This document shows positions 17,412 to 27,163 of a stretch of 46,827 nt of DNA, one piece after another. Within the stretch, counting starts at the first letter, position 1. Each line of letters begins with the position of its first letter. The translations under genes were made by a program, and so were the position numbers. Source of the DNA: Limnohabitans sp. Rim8 (GTDB taxonomy: Bacteria; Pseudomonadota; Gammaproteobacteria; Burkholderiales; Burkholderiaceae_C). The notes beneath the pieces were generated by a model that was given only the letters and a program-made list of their open reading frames with translations, was not told the origin of the DNA and did no database searches. The stretch is taken from NCBI GenBank assembly GCA_945901045.1, contig CAMDKK010000030.1:1-46827 (forward strand). Direction: 5' to 3'.

Positions 17412-18608
17412 TTAAATCTCAACCAGAGAATGTGCAATCAAGTCATGCAAACGCCTTCGGAAGGCATGTGGCGCGTGTTGAGCGCGACCCGCATAGACGC
17501 CGTTGGTTAAGCATGCGACCACACATTGGCGAGCAGGATCAACCCACAGCGTCGTCCCCGTAAAACCCGTATGACCGAAGGTTTGAGGGCTGAAATGGTC
17601 CCCTGCCGAAGCATTGTGTTCTGACTTGATCACAAAGCCCAGACCCCGACGCACATCGTCCGTGCAGGCCAACTCCGATTTGGCCAATGCCGCCAGAGTG
17701 ACATCAACACCCATTTTTTGGGGTTGACTCAACCACGCTTGGCCGAATACTGCGACATCCATGGCGGTCGAAAAAAGACCTGCATGACCTGCAACGCCGC
17801 CCAAGGCGCATGCATTTTCGTCGTGAACCTCTCCCCACACACGGCGCTTTCGCCAGCGCCTGTCTAACTCGGTTGGTGCAGTTTGATCCAGGCTCGCCCA
17901 TCCTTTTTGAACCGGATTGAACAGCGTGCGATTTAAGCCCAAGGGATCCAAAACCTGTGCCTGTATGGCCTGCTCCAGGGTCACACCCGATATCACTTCC
18001 AAGGCATGCCCAAGCAACATCAGCCCGATGTCGCTGTAAACCACGCGACGGCCTGGCCTGTCAATGAAGGGGTATTGGTACAGAGTCGGCAATGACGTTG
18101 CCCAACGGGCCTGGCCATCCAAGGGCTGATGCAGCTGCGGTGGCATGGGCACGGGGCCTGCAACAGCATAGACATCACGCCATGCAGGCAGTCCGGATGT
18201 GTGAGTGAGCAAGTGACGAAAGGTCACGCTCGAAGGGTCCACGGTTTGGCCCTGCAAAGAAAAGTCCAGGCCCAGCCGTTGCAAAGTATGTGGATCTTGT
18301 CCACCCTCAATCGCCCGAGAACCCGTCAACCCGAAGCCAGGCAAAACTGACACCAAGGAATCGTCCAGCCCAAGCTTGCCACGACTGACAAAGGCCAGAA
18401 AGGCCGTCGTGGTGAACAATTTGGTCAGGGAAGCAATGTCAAACAAAGTCTCCGTTGAAGCGGTCAGGCTTTCGCATTGACCCCAAGCCTGATTCACGAT
18501 AACCCGGCCCTCTTGCAAAACCGCCAAGGCGCAGAGTGGAAATGTCACGCCTGCATGCGCCTGAAAGAGCGAAGCAAGATCTTTGGCGAGTTCAGGAGAC
18601 GTCTTCAT
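17412..18608 (-). CDS. Serine hydrolase, class C beta-lactamase / EstB-like family
   Basis: A 398-residue penicillin-binding-protein-like hydrolase. The nucleophile Ser and base Lys are in DIASLTKLF (S-x-x-K) near residue 60, the Tyr motif is VVYSDIGLMLLGHA, and the third motif is the HTG of FGHTGFTGTTLW near the C-terminus. HTSGLPAWRDVY is also usual for the family. No signal peptide is visible, so it may be a cytoplasmic esterase rather than a secreted lactamase. It is the last gene of a three-gene minus-strand operon: its ATG starts one base after the stop of the gene upstream. Confidence 0.88.
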   Translation of the reverse strand: MKTSPELAKDLASLFQAHAGVTFPLCALAVLQEGRVIVNQAWGQCESLTASTETLFDIASLTKLFTTTAFLAFVSRGKLGLDDSLVSVLPGFGLTGSRAIEGGQDPHTLQRLGLDFSLQGQTVDPSSVTFRHLLTHTSGLPAWRDVYAVAGPVPMPPQLHQPLDGQARWATSLPTLYQYPFIDRPGRRVVYSDIGLMLLGHALEVISGVTLEQAIQAQVLDPLGLNRTLFNPVQKGWASLDQTAPTELDRRWRKRRVWGEVHDENACALGGVAGHAGLFSTAMDVAVFGQAWLSQPQKMGVDVTLAALAKSELACTDDVRRGLGFVIKSEHNASAGDHFSPQTFGHTGFTGTTLWVDPARQCVVACLTNGVYAGRAQHAPHAFRRRLHDLIAHSLVEI

Positions 18609-18609
18609 T

Positions 18610-19170
18610 TCAAAATTTCAACACCACGGTTTTTTCAGACGACGGGCTCCACTGTTGCGAAGGCTTGTAATTAAGCACCATCAAGGGTTGCCAGCTAGGG
18701 GGCATTTGTAAGCGTGCAGACCGCAAACTCGCACTTGAGATGACCTCACCTGCAACGACACTCAACTCCGTGTGAGCATGGGCAGTTCCGGTCAAGTTGG
18801 CCATCATTTGCAATTTGATTTGATTTTGCAACGTGGCCCCATCAGGCCAGCGCCAAACGGGCGAAGAAAGAGCAATGCCCGCAGAATTTTTGAGCTGCCA
18901 TTGTTCCAGCCACAGACTGATGCACTGTCCCCAGGCTTTTTCAAACAACGGCAAGGGCATGGCCGAATACTTCATTTCAAAAGACGCAGTGCTCAGGCTT
19001 GGCTCTAAGGTTTTCCTCATCGCATGGGGTATGTCTAGCCATAAGCTGAGTGATAAATGACGATCATCCCGAAGCACCAGTTGCAATTTATTCGCTTGCA
19101 ATTCATGAGCCTGAAGACTTGCCAAAGCAAATACCCAAAGCACACACACCAACGTACAAAAACGTCTCAT
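18610..19170 (-). CDS. Secreted hypothetical protein, partner of the YHYH lipoprotein
   Basis: A 186-residue protein with a clear signal peptide (MRRFCTLVCVLWVFALASLQA, cleavage probably after QA-HE). The mature part begins HELQANKLQLVLRDDRHLSL and is beta-rich, with no motif I can name. It weakly recalls the N-terminal periplasmic part of HupE/UreJ-type proteins (a signal peptide followed by A-H), but I would not transfer that name. Its start overlaps the stop of the lipoprotein gene by four bases (ATGA), so the two are translationally coupled and probably act together in the periplasm. Confidence 0.7.
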   Translation of the reverse strand: MRRFCTLVCVLWVFALASLQAHELQANKLQLVLRDDRHLSLSLWLDIPHAMRKTLEPSLSTASFEMKYSAMPLPLFEKAWGQCISLWLEQWQLKNSAGIALSSPVWRWPDGATLQNQIKLQMMANLTGTAHAHTELSVVAGEVISSASLRSARLQMPPSWQPLMVLNYKPSQQWSPSSEKTVVLKF

Positions 19171-20984
19171 CGGCAGTAAATCTGAGCAGGCTGTGAGCTT
19201 GCACCCGCAGTCGTCAGAAATTCAAAACGCCAGCAACTTGATTTGCCTTTATTGGCACTCAAGGCCAAGGCGGCCACCAGATCCACGCCACTCAAGGGCG
19301 TGTAGCGAATTTGGTAAGACCCGGCTTTATTGACCACACTGTCCGAACCCGTGGCGGTGGTCGTAAAACTTTGGCTCGAGGTGAACTGCAGGGTTTGCAT
19401 GCCATCCACAGCGCCCGTCAAGGACATGCCAGAGACGGCAAATGGCGTAACAGGGGGCTGCCGAATGGGCGAGTACTTAGCCCCCTGGCCTGCCAAATCA
19501 GGGCTGGGGGTACCCCTGAAACAAGAAAGCACGTAAGGGGATGTGTCAGTCACATGGTAGCTGTAGCCGGCAGGTGCATTGGGAGTTGAGACCGTGTTGC
19601 CGCCGCAAACCGCATCGCGCGTGGCTTTTGTGCCGTCTGGGTTGTTGTAGCCCATGATGGCAAATCCATCCAGTGCCCAGCCCACAGGATGGGTATCCCA
19701 ATAATTGCTGGCTTTGCCGGCCATCATGCAAACAGGTGCAGCATGGTAGTGGTAATCGTCCGCACGACCCGCATGACCATTGCAAGAGTCCAACTCACCC
19801 AATAATTTGGTGTCACCGTTTTGGCACCCACCTTGTTTACAAGGATTGAAGATAGGCACGCCATTGATGGCCACGCCAATCGGTCCGTCCACAGCCGATG
19901 TGGTCGTACTGGCGATGGCTGGATTCAAAGGGATACGCCATGCATTGCTTGCCCAGAAATTTTGGGCAATCGGTACTTGCAAATTGGTCGCAGTGATGCC
20001 GTTCATCATCGTGTGCGAAGGCAAAGCGCTTGAAGCCATGTAGGCATAACTTGCATCGCAACTGATGGCCGGGGTCCCCGTTGTTGACCCCGCGACAGAA
20101 TTTCTGACATAGGTGCAATGGGTCGCCGCAGAACTGGGCGTGGTGCGGGTGGCGCTCACGTTCAAAGAAGCTTGCGACAGCGTTGATGCACTGATCGCGC
20201 TCAATACTTCAGAGCCACCGATACCGCTTCCCGACAGCGAGACAGGTTTGGACAAGGCATACAACGTGAAGGTATAGGTTTTGGCCCCCGGCCCTTGAGA
20301 ACAAGGCGCTTGGTAACCCAGCAAGGGGCCATCACTGCCCAAGCCTGCGGTGCCAATGGCGTAATTGTCTTTCGCCAAATCAGTCACAGAAGAGGCAATT
20401 TTGTAGAGCACCCAGTTGTATTTGACGGTTCCTGGGCTCGGGATGGTGCTCATCATCAGGGCAAACTCTTGCGTGCCCGCCGGCGCATTGCGCCAAGACA
20501 GTGCAGGGGACGCACTGAAGCCATCGCAGGTGTAATCGACAGGCAGCGTTCCCCCTTCTGCTGCCACCGGGCTCGTTAAAGTAAATCCGTTCATCGGCAA
20601 AGAGGATGCGACAGGGGTCACGTTCAAAGCAGAGGACGCACTGCCCGTGCCTTGTGCATTGGTGGCAACAACACTGCAGGCGTAGGTTGAGCCATTGGTC
20701 AAAGCTGCCACAAGCAAAGGACTGGTTGTGCCTTGCTGGGTCCCCTTGGCCGAACCATTGGTGCAAGTTGCTGTGTAAGACGTTATGGCTGAGCCCCCAT
20801 CAGAGCTTGGGGCAGAAAAATTGATTGTTGCCAAGGCATCGCCTGCAGAAACAGTGATGTTCAAGGGCGTACCTGGAAAGGTCAAGGTCGAAACTGGATT
20901 GCTCGGTCCACTGCTGCCACCACCACATGCAGTCAAGAAAACCACAGCGCCACAAAAGATCCAAGGCAATTTGTTCATGTTCAT
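19167..20984 (-). CDS. Lipoprotein with Fn3, PEBP-like and YHYH domains
   Basis: A 605-residue exported lipoprotein. The lipobox FLTACGGG places the acylated Cys at residue 20. Residues about 35-125 form a fibronectin type III-like domain (PLNITVSAGDALATINFSAP, SYTATC). Residues about 130-275 resemble the phosphatidylethanolamine-binding/YbhB family (DYTCDGFSASPALSWRNAP). The C-terminal half carries the YHYH domain: GPIGVAINGVPIFNP, then DSCNGHAGRADDYHYHAAPVC, then WALDGFAIMGY. The order Fn3-PEBP-YHYH in one chain is unusual. It leads an operon with a secreted protein and a serine hydrolase. Metal binding by the His-rich motif is plausible but not shown. Confidence 0.85.
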   Translation of the reverse strand: MNMNKLPWIFCGAVVFLTACGGGSSGPSNPVSTLTFPGTPLNITVSAGDALATINFSAPSSDGGSAITSYTATCTNGSAKGTQQGTTSPLLVAALTNGSTYACSVVATNAQGTGSASSALNVTPVASSLPMNGFTLTSPVAAEGGTLPVDYTCDGFSASPALSWRNAPAGTQEFALMMSTIPSPGTVKYNWVLYKIASSVTDLAKDNYAIGTAGLGSDGPLLGYQAPCSQGPGAKTYTFTLYALSKPVSLSGSGIGGSEVLSAISASTLSQASLNVSATRTTPSSAATHCTYVRNSVAGSTTGTPAISCDASYAYMASSALPSHTMMNGITATNLQVPIAQNFWASNAWRIPLNPAIASTTTSAVDGPIGVAINGVPIFNPCKQGGCQNGDTKLLGELDSCNGHAGRADDYHYHAAPVCMMAGKASNYWDTHPVGWALDGFAIMGYNNPDGTKATRDAVCGGNTVSTPNAPAGYSYHVTDTSPYVLSCFRGTPSPDLAGQGAKYSPIRQPPVTPFAVSGMSLTGAVDGMQTLQFTSSQSFTTTATGSDSVVNKAGSYQIRYTPLSGVDLVAALALSANKGKSSCWRFEFLTTAGASSQPAQIYCR

Positions 20985-21073
20985 AAAGTTACTTGAGTTT
21001 TATTCAGCATTATCTCGTCAGTTGGATTTGATTTCTGATAAGGGTTGCACTTCTTCACCCCGCAATGGCATGA

Positions 21074-21286
21074 GTGATACCCCTGATCGCCCGAGAAAAA
21101 TGGCGGATTTTCAGCCTGATCAAGGAAAGCGGGATCAGCGCCATCATTGTGGACAAAAATTGGCGACATGTGACCCAAATTTCAGACCGCAACCTGATTT
21201 TGATCAAAGGTGAATTGGCCTATGAAGGCAGCTCGGAACAATTGCTTTAGACCCCCTCGGTGCTGGTGCAGCACCTGGGCTTTTAA
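21074..21286 (+). pseudogene. livF: Decayed C-terminal fragment of a LivF-type ABC ATPase
   Basis: This plus-strand frame reads PLIAREKWRIFSLIKESG, ISAIIVDKNWRHVTQISDRN, LILIKGELAYEGSSEQLL, then TAG (21248-21250), then TPSVLVQHLGF and TAA. It matches the last 65-70 residues of LivF, the ATPase of branched-chain amino-acid transporters: the D-loop side, the H-loop region (here VDKN), the ADR strand and the terminal LGF. The Walker motifs are missing and a stop breaks the end, so it is a remnant. Its final TAA overlaps the stop of the IclR gene on the other strand through a TTTAAA palindrome. Confidence 0.72.
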
Positions 21287-22053
21287 AGCAAAGGCCGCAA
21301 CGCCCGCGCGGCATCGAGCAACAGCGGTAACCACTTGCGTTGCACCGTGGCATCGGCCAACTCTTCAGCGGTGCCCACCACATTGATCGCGGCCAAGGTC
21401 TTGCCCTGCATGTTGCGCAAAGGCACGGCCAAGGCATGAATGCCCAGTTCGTGCGCTTCTCGGGCCAAGCAATAGTCGTCCTGGCGCACCCGGGCAATCA
21501 AGACTTTAAAGGGGCTCAAGCCCACTTCGGTCTGCGAGGTGATGCGCGCCAGCGCACGACCCTTGAGCCATTGCGCAAAATCTTTCTTAGACAAATTGGC
21601 CAACAAGACCCGGCCGGTGGACGTGGCATGCGCAGGCAAGCGTGCCCCCAAATGCAAGCCATAAGCCAGATGCCGCACCGGTTCGGCCAAACCCGCACTT
21701 CGAGCCACAATCACACCTTCGCCACCGTCCAGCACCACAGCAGAAAACGATGCATGCGTTTGCTGCGACAGCTGATTGAGCGTGGGTTGCAGGGTGCGTG
21801 GCAGGCGCGAAGTGGCCATATAACTGCCTGCAAAGCGCAGCACCCGCGCCGACAACCAGTAATAGCTGCCATCGGTTTCCAAATAACCCAGCTCGGCGAG
21901 TGTGAGCAAATGCCGCCGCGCCGCTGCACGGGTAATACCCGTGCGATGCGCGGTCAGCGTGGCGTTCAGCCGTTGACGTTCGGTGTCAAAGGCCTCAAGC
22001 ACAGACAGTCCTTTGGCCAGGCCCTCTATGTAATCTGCTTTGGCGATGGTCAT
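21283..22053 (-). CDS. pobR: IclR-family regulator of 4-hydroxybenzoate catabolism (PobR-like)
   Basis: A 256-residue IclR-type regulator with an N-terminal winged helix (YIEGLAKGLSVLEAFD, TRAAARRHLLTLAELGYLE) and a C-terminal effector domain (LPAHATSTGRVLLANL, ALAVPLRN). The opening and overall layout are typical of the PcaU/PcaR/PobR branch that responds to aromatic acids. It is divergent from pobA, so the likely role is activation of pobA by 4-hydroxybenzoate. Four heptamer repeats directly abut the start codon at 22053 on the upstream side, leaving no ordinary ribosome-binding site. Confidence 0.85.
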   Translation of the reverse strand: MTIAKADYIEGLAKGLSVLEAFDTERQRLNATLTAHRTGITRAAARRHLLTLAELGYLETDGSYYWLSARVLRFAGSYMATSRLPRTLQPTLNQLSQQTHASFSAVVLDGGEGVIVARSAGLAEPVRHLAYGLHLGARLPAHATSTGRVLLANLSKKDFAQWLKGRALARITSQTEVGLSPFKVLIARVRQDDYCLAREAHELGIHALAVPLRNMQGKTLAAINVVGTAEELADATVQRKWLPLLLDAARALRPLL

Positions 22054-22088
22054 GCTTGTGGCTTGTGGCTTGTGGCTTATGGCTTAGG
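22054..22088. repeat. Heptamer tandem repeat abutting the pobR start
   Basis: Plus-strand GCTTGTG three times (22054-22074), then GCTTATG and a degenerate GCTTAGG. Read on the pobR strand, CACAAGC units run directly into the ATG. Such short perfect tandem repeats can change copy number by slippage. Confidence 0.75.
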
Positions 22089-22114
22089 AGACCAGGTCAT
22101 TGTTCTGCGTTAAA

Positions 22115-22153
22115 TTGCGCGATATTCGCACAACATGGCCAATCATCGCACAA
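22115..22153. promoter_or_regulatory. Three-repeat PobR/PcaU-type operator between pobR and pobA
   Basis: TTGCGCGA (22115-22122) and TCGCACAA (22126-22133) form an imperfect inverted repeat. A third copy, TCGCACAA (22146-22153), repeats the right arm exactly 20 bp further on. Taken as 10-bp units, the gap to the third is 10 bp. This is the layout described for the PobR and PcaU operators of Acinetobacter: two repeats as a palindrome and a third in direct orientation 10 bp away. Confidence 0.65.
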
Positions 22154-22172
22154 AGTCTGCCACGGCAATTAG

Positions 22173-23435
<1,263 letters not shown>

Positions 23436-23526
23436 TTGGCACTCAATAGCCGCATTGGCACCCACATGACAAGGCCGCGCAAGCGGCATTGCTCATAATA
23501 CGGATCTTGATTCATTAAGGCCCATC

Positions 23527-24393
23527 ATGTCCTCTACCAAACCCCTGCAAGGCGTTCGCGTTGTCACCTTGGCCTTGAACCTGCCTGGCCCCGCAGCCAT
23601 CATGCGCTTGGCGCAAATGGGCGCTTCGTGCACCAAGATCAACCCGCCAGCGGGTGACCCGATGTTCAACTCAGCGCCCGAGGCCTACGCCATGTTCCAC
23701 AAAGGCGTCAAAGGAAAAACGCTGGACCTCAAGAGTGCGCCAGGCCAAGCTGCCATGCACGCACTGCTGGCCAACACTGATGTGCTGCTGACCTCATTTC
23801 GGCCCTCGGCCTTGACCAAACTGGGCCTGAGCTGGAAAACCTTGCGCAAGCTCTACCCTGCACTCAGTTTGATTGAAATCGTGGGCGCCCCAGGCCCACT
23901 GGCCGAAATCCCCGGCCACGATTTGACCTACCAAGCCGAGGTCGGTCTCGTCAATGGCATGGACCTGCCGCCCAGCCTGTTTGCCGACATGGGCGGCGCG
24001 CTCATGGCCAGCGAAGCCACGCTCAAAGCGGTGCTCTCACTTAAGTCCAGCGGCAAAGGCAGCCGGCACGAAGTCGCCCTGTCCGAAGCCGCGGCCTGGC
24101 TCGCCATGCCGCGCCGCCTGGGTATGACCATGCCCAAAGGGTCTGTGGGCGGTGCCCACGCGGGTTACCGCGTGTATTCCTGCAAGAACGGTCGCGTGGC
24201 CGTGGCAGCGCTAGAGCCGCACTTTGCCGCCAGCCTGTGCGAAGCCGCAGGCGTGCCCTACAGCCATCCCTACAAAGACATGTTCAAGCCCAGCACGCAC
24301 AAAGCCATAGAAAGCTTTTTAGCCAGCCAAACCCGTCAGCAACTCGACAAACTGGCGACCGCCAGAGACATCCCCATGCTGTCGCTCACATGA
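23527..24393 (+). CDS. Short family III CoA-transferase (CaiB/BaiF-like)
   Basis: A 288-residue protein with the N-terminal features of CaiB/BaiF CoA-transferases: LQGVRVVTLALNLPGPAAIMRLAQMGA, GVKGKTLDLKS, and GHDLTYQAEVGL, whose Asp is the catalytic acyl acceptor. It is about 100 residues shorter than the classic family, lacking part of the C-terminal region; similar short members occur in Burkholderiales. AAGG precedes ATG 23527. Co-orientation with pobA, 91 bases upstream, hints at a link to aromatic acid catabolism, but the substrate is unknown. Confidence 0.8.
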   Translation: MSSTKPLQGVRVVTLALNLPGPAAIMRLAQMGASCTKINPPAGDPMFNSAPEAYAMFHKGVKGKTLDLKSAPGQAAMHALLANTDVLLTSFRPSALTKLGLSWKTLRKLYPALSLIEIVGAPGPLAEIPGHDLTYQAEVGLVNGMDLPPSLFADMGGALMASEATLKAVLSLKSSGKGSRHEVALSEAAAWLAMPRRLGMTMPKGSVGGAHAGYRVYSCKNGRVAVAALEPHFAASLCEAAGVPYSHPYKDMFKPSTHKAIESFLASQTRQQLDKLATARDIPMLSLT

Positions 24394-24398
24394 TCAGC

Positions 24399-24896
24399 TC
24401 AAACCACTGACTTGCCGCGGGCCAAAAAGGCCTGCGTAGCGGGTTGCTCCAGCAGTTGCCGGCTCCAGCGTTGCAGCACTTTTTCAAGGCGGGGCGCGGC
24501 CACACCCAGTTGCACCATGGCCACACCGCCGTTAACCGACTCGCTGTAGTCGCAAATCAAGCCATCCCGCAGCGCAAAGCGGCTCATGCCGTCAATCACC
24601 ACTTGCCGCCCTGCAAAATCAGGCACCCGTGAGGTGAAGCTCGACAAAGACCGCGCATACGCAATGCGGCCATTGCAAACCGGCTCAAACATTTCCCAGC
24701 GGTAGTCGGGCCCTGCGTCGCGGTGAAACAAATCGCTCATCATGTGGGCAATGTCGGCGCGGCCCGTGTGGTCGCCATAAATGTAGTCGTGGTAAACACC
24801 ATCGGCGGTAAAACATTCGGCAAAGGCCGGACCATCCCCGCGTTCGGCTGCGCCAGAAAAGCGTTTGAGCAAGGCTTCAAATTCAACTGTGTTCAT
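24399..24896 (-). CDS. NTF2-like (SnoaL) family protein
   Basis: A 165-residue protein with the cone-shaped NTF2 fold pattern: a helical start (FEALLKRFSGAAERGD), ADGVYHDYIYGDHTGRADIAHMM, then strands with RIAYARSLSSFTSR and VVIDGMSRFALRDGLICDYSESVN. Such proteins act as small hydrolases, isomerases or ligand carriers, and sequence alone does not decide. The ribosome-binding sequence AGGAA precedes ATG 24896. The gene converges on the CoA-transferase with 5 bases between stops and lies 41 bases downstream of the MFS gene on the same strand. Confidence 0.75.
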   Translation of the reverse strand: MNTVEFEALLKRFSGAAERGDGPAFAECFTADGVYHDYIYGDHTGRADIAHMMSDLFHRDAGPDYRWEMFEPVCNGRIAYARSLSSFTSRVPDFAGRQVVIDGMSRFALRDGLICDYSESVNGGVAMVQLGVAAPRLEKVLQRWSRQLLEQPATQAFLARGKSVV

Positions 24897-24937
24897 ACCG
24901 TTCCTAAATAATCGGGCAAAAGTAAATTGGGTAAAGC

Positions 24938-26152
24938 TTAACCGGGCAAAGGGTCAGGCAAGTGCTTCAAGGTGCGCACCTTGGACAGGGTGATGATGAT
25001 GCCCTGCACACCAAAACCCAAGACCACCAACCACAAACTCACAGACACGGGGAAATGAACACCCACCAAACCGCCCAATGCCGCACCCAAAGGACGCCCA
25101 CCCGAGCTGACCATGATGTTAATTGACGTCACCCGGCCGATCATGGAGCGCGGCGTTACCGTCTGACGCAGCGTGGTGGAGGTGATGGTCCAGATGATAG
25201 GCCCCACCCCGAAAAAGAAGTACGACAAAGCCGCCATCCAGCCCGACGGCCAATACAAAGACATGGCCATGGTCAGCGCCGCCAGCACCGAAAAATAAGG
25301 CCCCAGCAAAATCGCTCGGCCAAACGGCAAAACCGCCACCACACGCGGTGCCAGCAAAGCCCCCAAGATCATGCCCACGCCATAGCAAGCCAGCGTCACG
25401 CCAACCCCACTCGCCTCCAGACCCAAATCATGGATCGCATACGGCACATAGGCCACCTGCAGCATGAACCACGAAATATTCCAGGCGATGGATGTGAACA
25501 TGATGGGCCGCAAAAACTCACTTTGCCAAACCCACTGCGCACCGTCTTTCAGTTCCAACACAGGGTGACGCGGCGGCAAAGGGGCTCGTTCAGGCTCCAA
25601 AATGCCACGCAAAAACAGCACCGCCGCCACCGACAACATCCCCGACAACACAAACGCCGTAGAAGCGCCAGTCCACGCAATCAAGGCTCCCGCCAATGCC
25701 GGACCGGCTGCAAACGCCGAGCTGCGCGCCAACTCCAGCCGCCCGTTAGCGCGGGCCAAGCCCTCCACCGGCACCAAGGCTGGCACCAGCGATGGGGCCG
25801 CCACACTGAAGGCCACCGTGCCCACGGCCGCCATGAACCCGATCACCGCCAAAGCCATGATGCTGACCTGCCCCATCACGATCAAAAAGAACAACAGCAA
25901 CAAAGCCAAAGCCCGCAGCGATTCGGCCAAGATCATCAAACGCTTGCGCGAAGTCCGGTCAGCCAACAAACCCAAAGGCATGGACAGCAGCAAAAAGGGC
26001 AAAGACTGGACAGAGGCCACAAACCCGATCTCGCCAGGCCCCGCCTGCAGCGAGAGCACAGCCACAATCGGCACCGCTGCCAAACTGAGCTGTTCTGCCG
26101 ATTGGGCCAACAAATTGGACCCAGCCAAACGACGAAAAGAGACAGACAGCAT
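24938..26152 (-). CDS. MFS transporter (enterobactin-exporter EntS-like)
   Basis: A 404-residue membrane protein with about ten to twelve hydrophobic segments. PLGLLADRTSRKRLMILAE is the loop 2-3 motif A of the major facilitator superfamily, and a second motif-like segment is TPRSMIGRVTSINIMVSSGGRPLGAALGG, typical of the EntS/MFS_3 type. The start is uncertain: TTG 26161, GTG 26155 and ATG 26152 all fit; ATG is chosen. The substrate is unknown; it is probably transcribed together with the NTF2-like gene that follows. Confidence 0.82.
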   Translation of the reverse strand: MLSVSFRRLAGSNLLAQSAEQLSLAAVPIVAVLSLQAGPGEIGFVASVQSLPFLLLSMPLGLLADRTSRKRLMILAESLRALALLLLFFLIVMGQVSIMALAVIGFMAAVGTVAFSVAAPSLVPALVPVEGLARANGRLELARSSAFAAGPALAGALIAWTGASTAFVLSGMLSVAAVLFLRGILEPERAPLPPRHPVLELKDGAQWVWQSEFLRPIMFTSIAWNISWFMLQVAYVPYAIHDLGLEASGVGVTLACYGVGMILGALLAPRVVAVLPFGRAILLGPYFSVLAALTMAMSLYWPSGWMAALSYFFFGVGPIIWTITSTTLRQTVTPRSMIGRVTSINIMVSSGGRPLGAALGGLVGVHFPVSVSLWLVVLGFGVQGIIITLSKVRTLKHLPDPLPG

Positions 26153-26359
26153 CACACACAATCAAAAAAAGAGGCCACACAAAAGATGACCTACGCGACT
26201 CATTCTGGGTCTGTGGACCCTGCTAACTTGTCACCAAGGCGGCTGACTTGGCATGAATAAGTCAACACGGCCGGCCCACCGGCTTTGACGCTGTTAAAAA
26301 ATATCAACAAATGAATGACAAATTTTTTACAGAATTCCGACCTCAATGACAAAACCCCG

Positions 26360-26605
26360 ATGATTCAACTGGAGTTCACTCACTTTTTTTGCACCGCTCT
26401 GCTGGCGGCCAACAGTTTGTTGGCCAGTACGGCAAGCCTGGCGCAAACGGAGCGCGTTGGCGGCGATGTCGATGCGCATGGCTGCAGACCCTCGGCAGGC
26501 TATGTTTGGAGCGCACAACTTGCACAATGCGTGCGCCCCTGGCACCAACTACACACTGCTGAAAGTTTTGCCATGACATTGCAACAAAAAAATCAGGGAC
26601 GATGA
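26360..26605 (+). CDS. Small exported hypothetical protein (81 residues)
   Basis: ATG 26360 gives a signal peptide (FTHFFCTALLAANSLLASTASLAQ) followed by TERVGGDVDAHGCRPSAGYVWSAQLAQCVRPW. The GC-x-PSAGYxW...CxRPW pattern recurs in short exported proteins of many proteobacteria, whose function is unknown. The frame is open from 26315. The stop overlaps the ATG of the next gene (ATGA, 26602-26605), so the two are coupled. It begins a plus-strand cluster of three small exported products with no clear relatives nearby. Confidence 0.65.
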   Translation: MIQLEFTHFFCTALLAANSLLASTASLAQTERVGGDVDAHGCRPSAGYVWSAQLAQCVRPWHQLHTAESFAMTLQQKNQGR

Positions 26606-27091
26606 ACGCATGCATCTCCGCCATCATCTTCGTTTGCAGCGCAGCCGGACTGGTCGCAGCCTATGGCATGTGGGGCAAAGACCAAATGGCGATGAACCAA
26701 TGCGTGGACGCAGGCGACGTCTTCAACGAAGACTGGGTCACCTGGGAAAAACACCGCCGAAAAACCCCGAACCACGTTTTCTGTCTGCACCGGTCAGGTT
26801 GACGTTGGCGTGCTCAAGGGCAAAACAGTCCGACTCTCATTACGAGACGAGCTGCTAAAGTACCAGATGATCGAAGACGGCCTGCGCATCGTGGGCGACC
26901 TCAACACCGAAAAAGGGATTGAGAAAGACGACAATGCTACAGTCTACGTCCTCAACCCCAACGCGGAAGATTCAAAGCAAATCAGTTTTGTGGCTTCGAC
27001 AAGCGGCGGCAAACCAGAACTGATGCTGATCGTACACAACGATCAAGGCCCTGGAACTGTCGATCAAGGTAGGCTGTCACTGAGTCAATGA
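26602..27091 (+). pseudogene. Small exported/membrane protein gene with an apparent frameshift
   Basis: The first part, from ATG 26602, encodes MNACISAIIFVCSAAGLVAAYG (signal or anchor), then QCVDAGDVFNEDWVTWEKHRRK, and stops at 26802. A second frame, one base forward, reads TTFSVCTGQVDVGVLKGKTV, continues without break to the stop at 27091, and has coding-like composition well upstream of any start codon. The two join naturally near 26745-26770, where A-runs and a C-run occur (gaaaaac, gaaaaacccc). The intact protein would be about 160 residues. This may be a real mutation, a sequencing error in the homopolymer, or programmed slippage. No family is recognised. Confidence 0.6.
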
Positions 27092-27163
27092 GTTCGATAC
27101 CGTATCGAAAAGCATTTGCCAGGCGTGCGTCAATGGGGGGCACATCCCCCAAGAGAACCCCCC

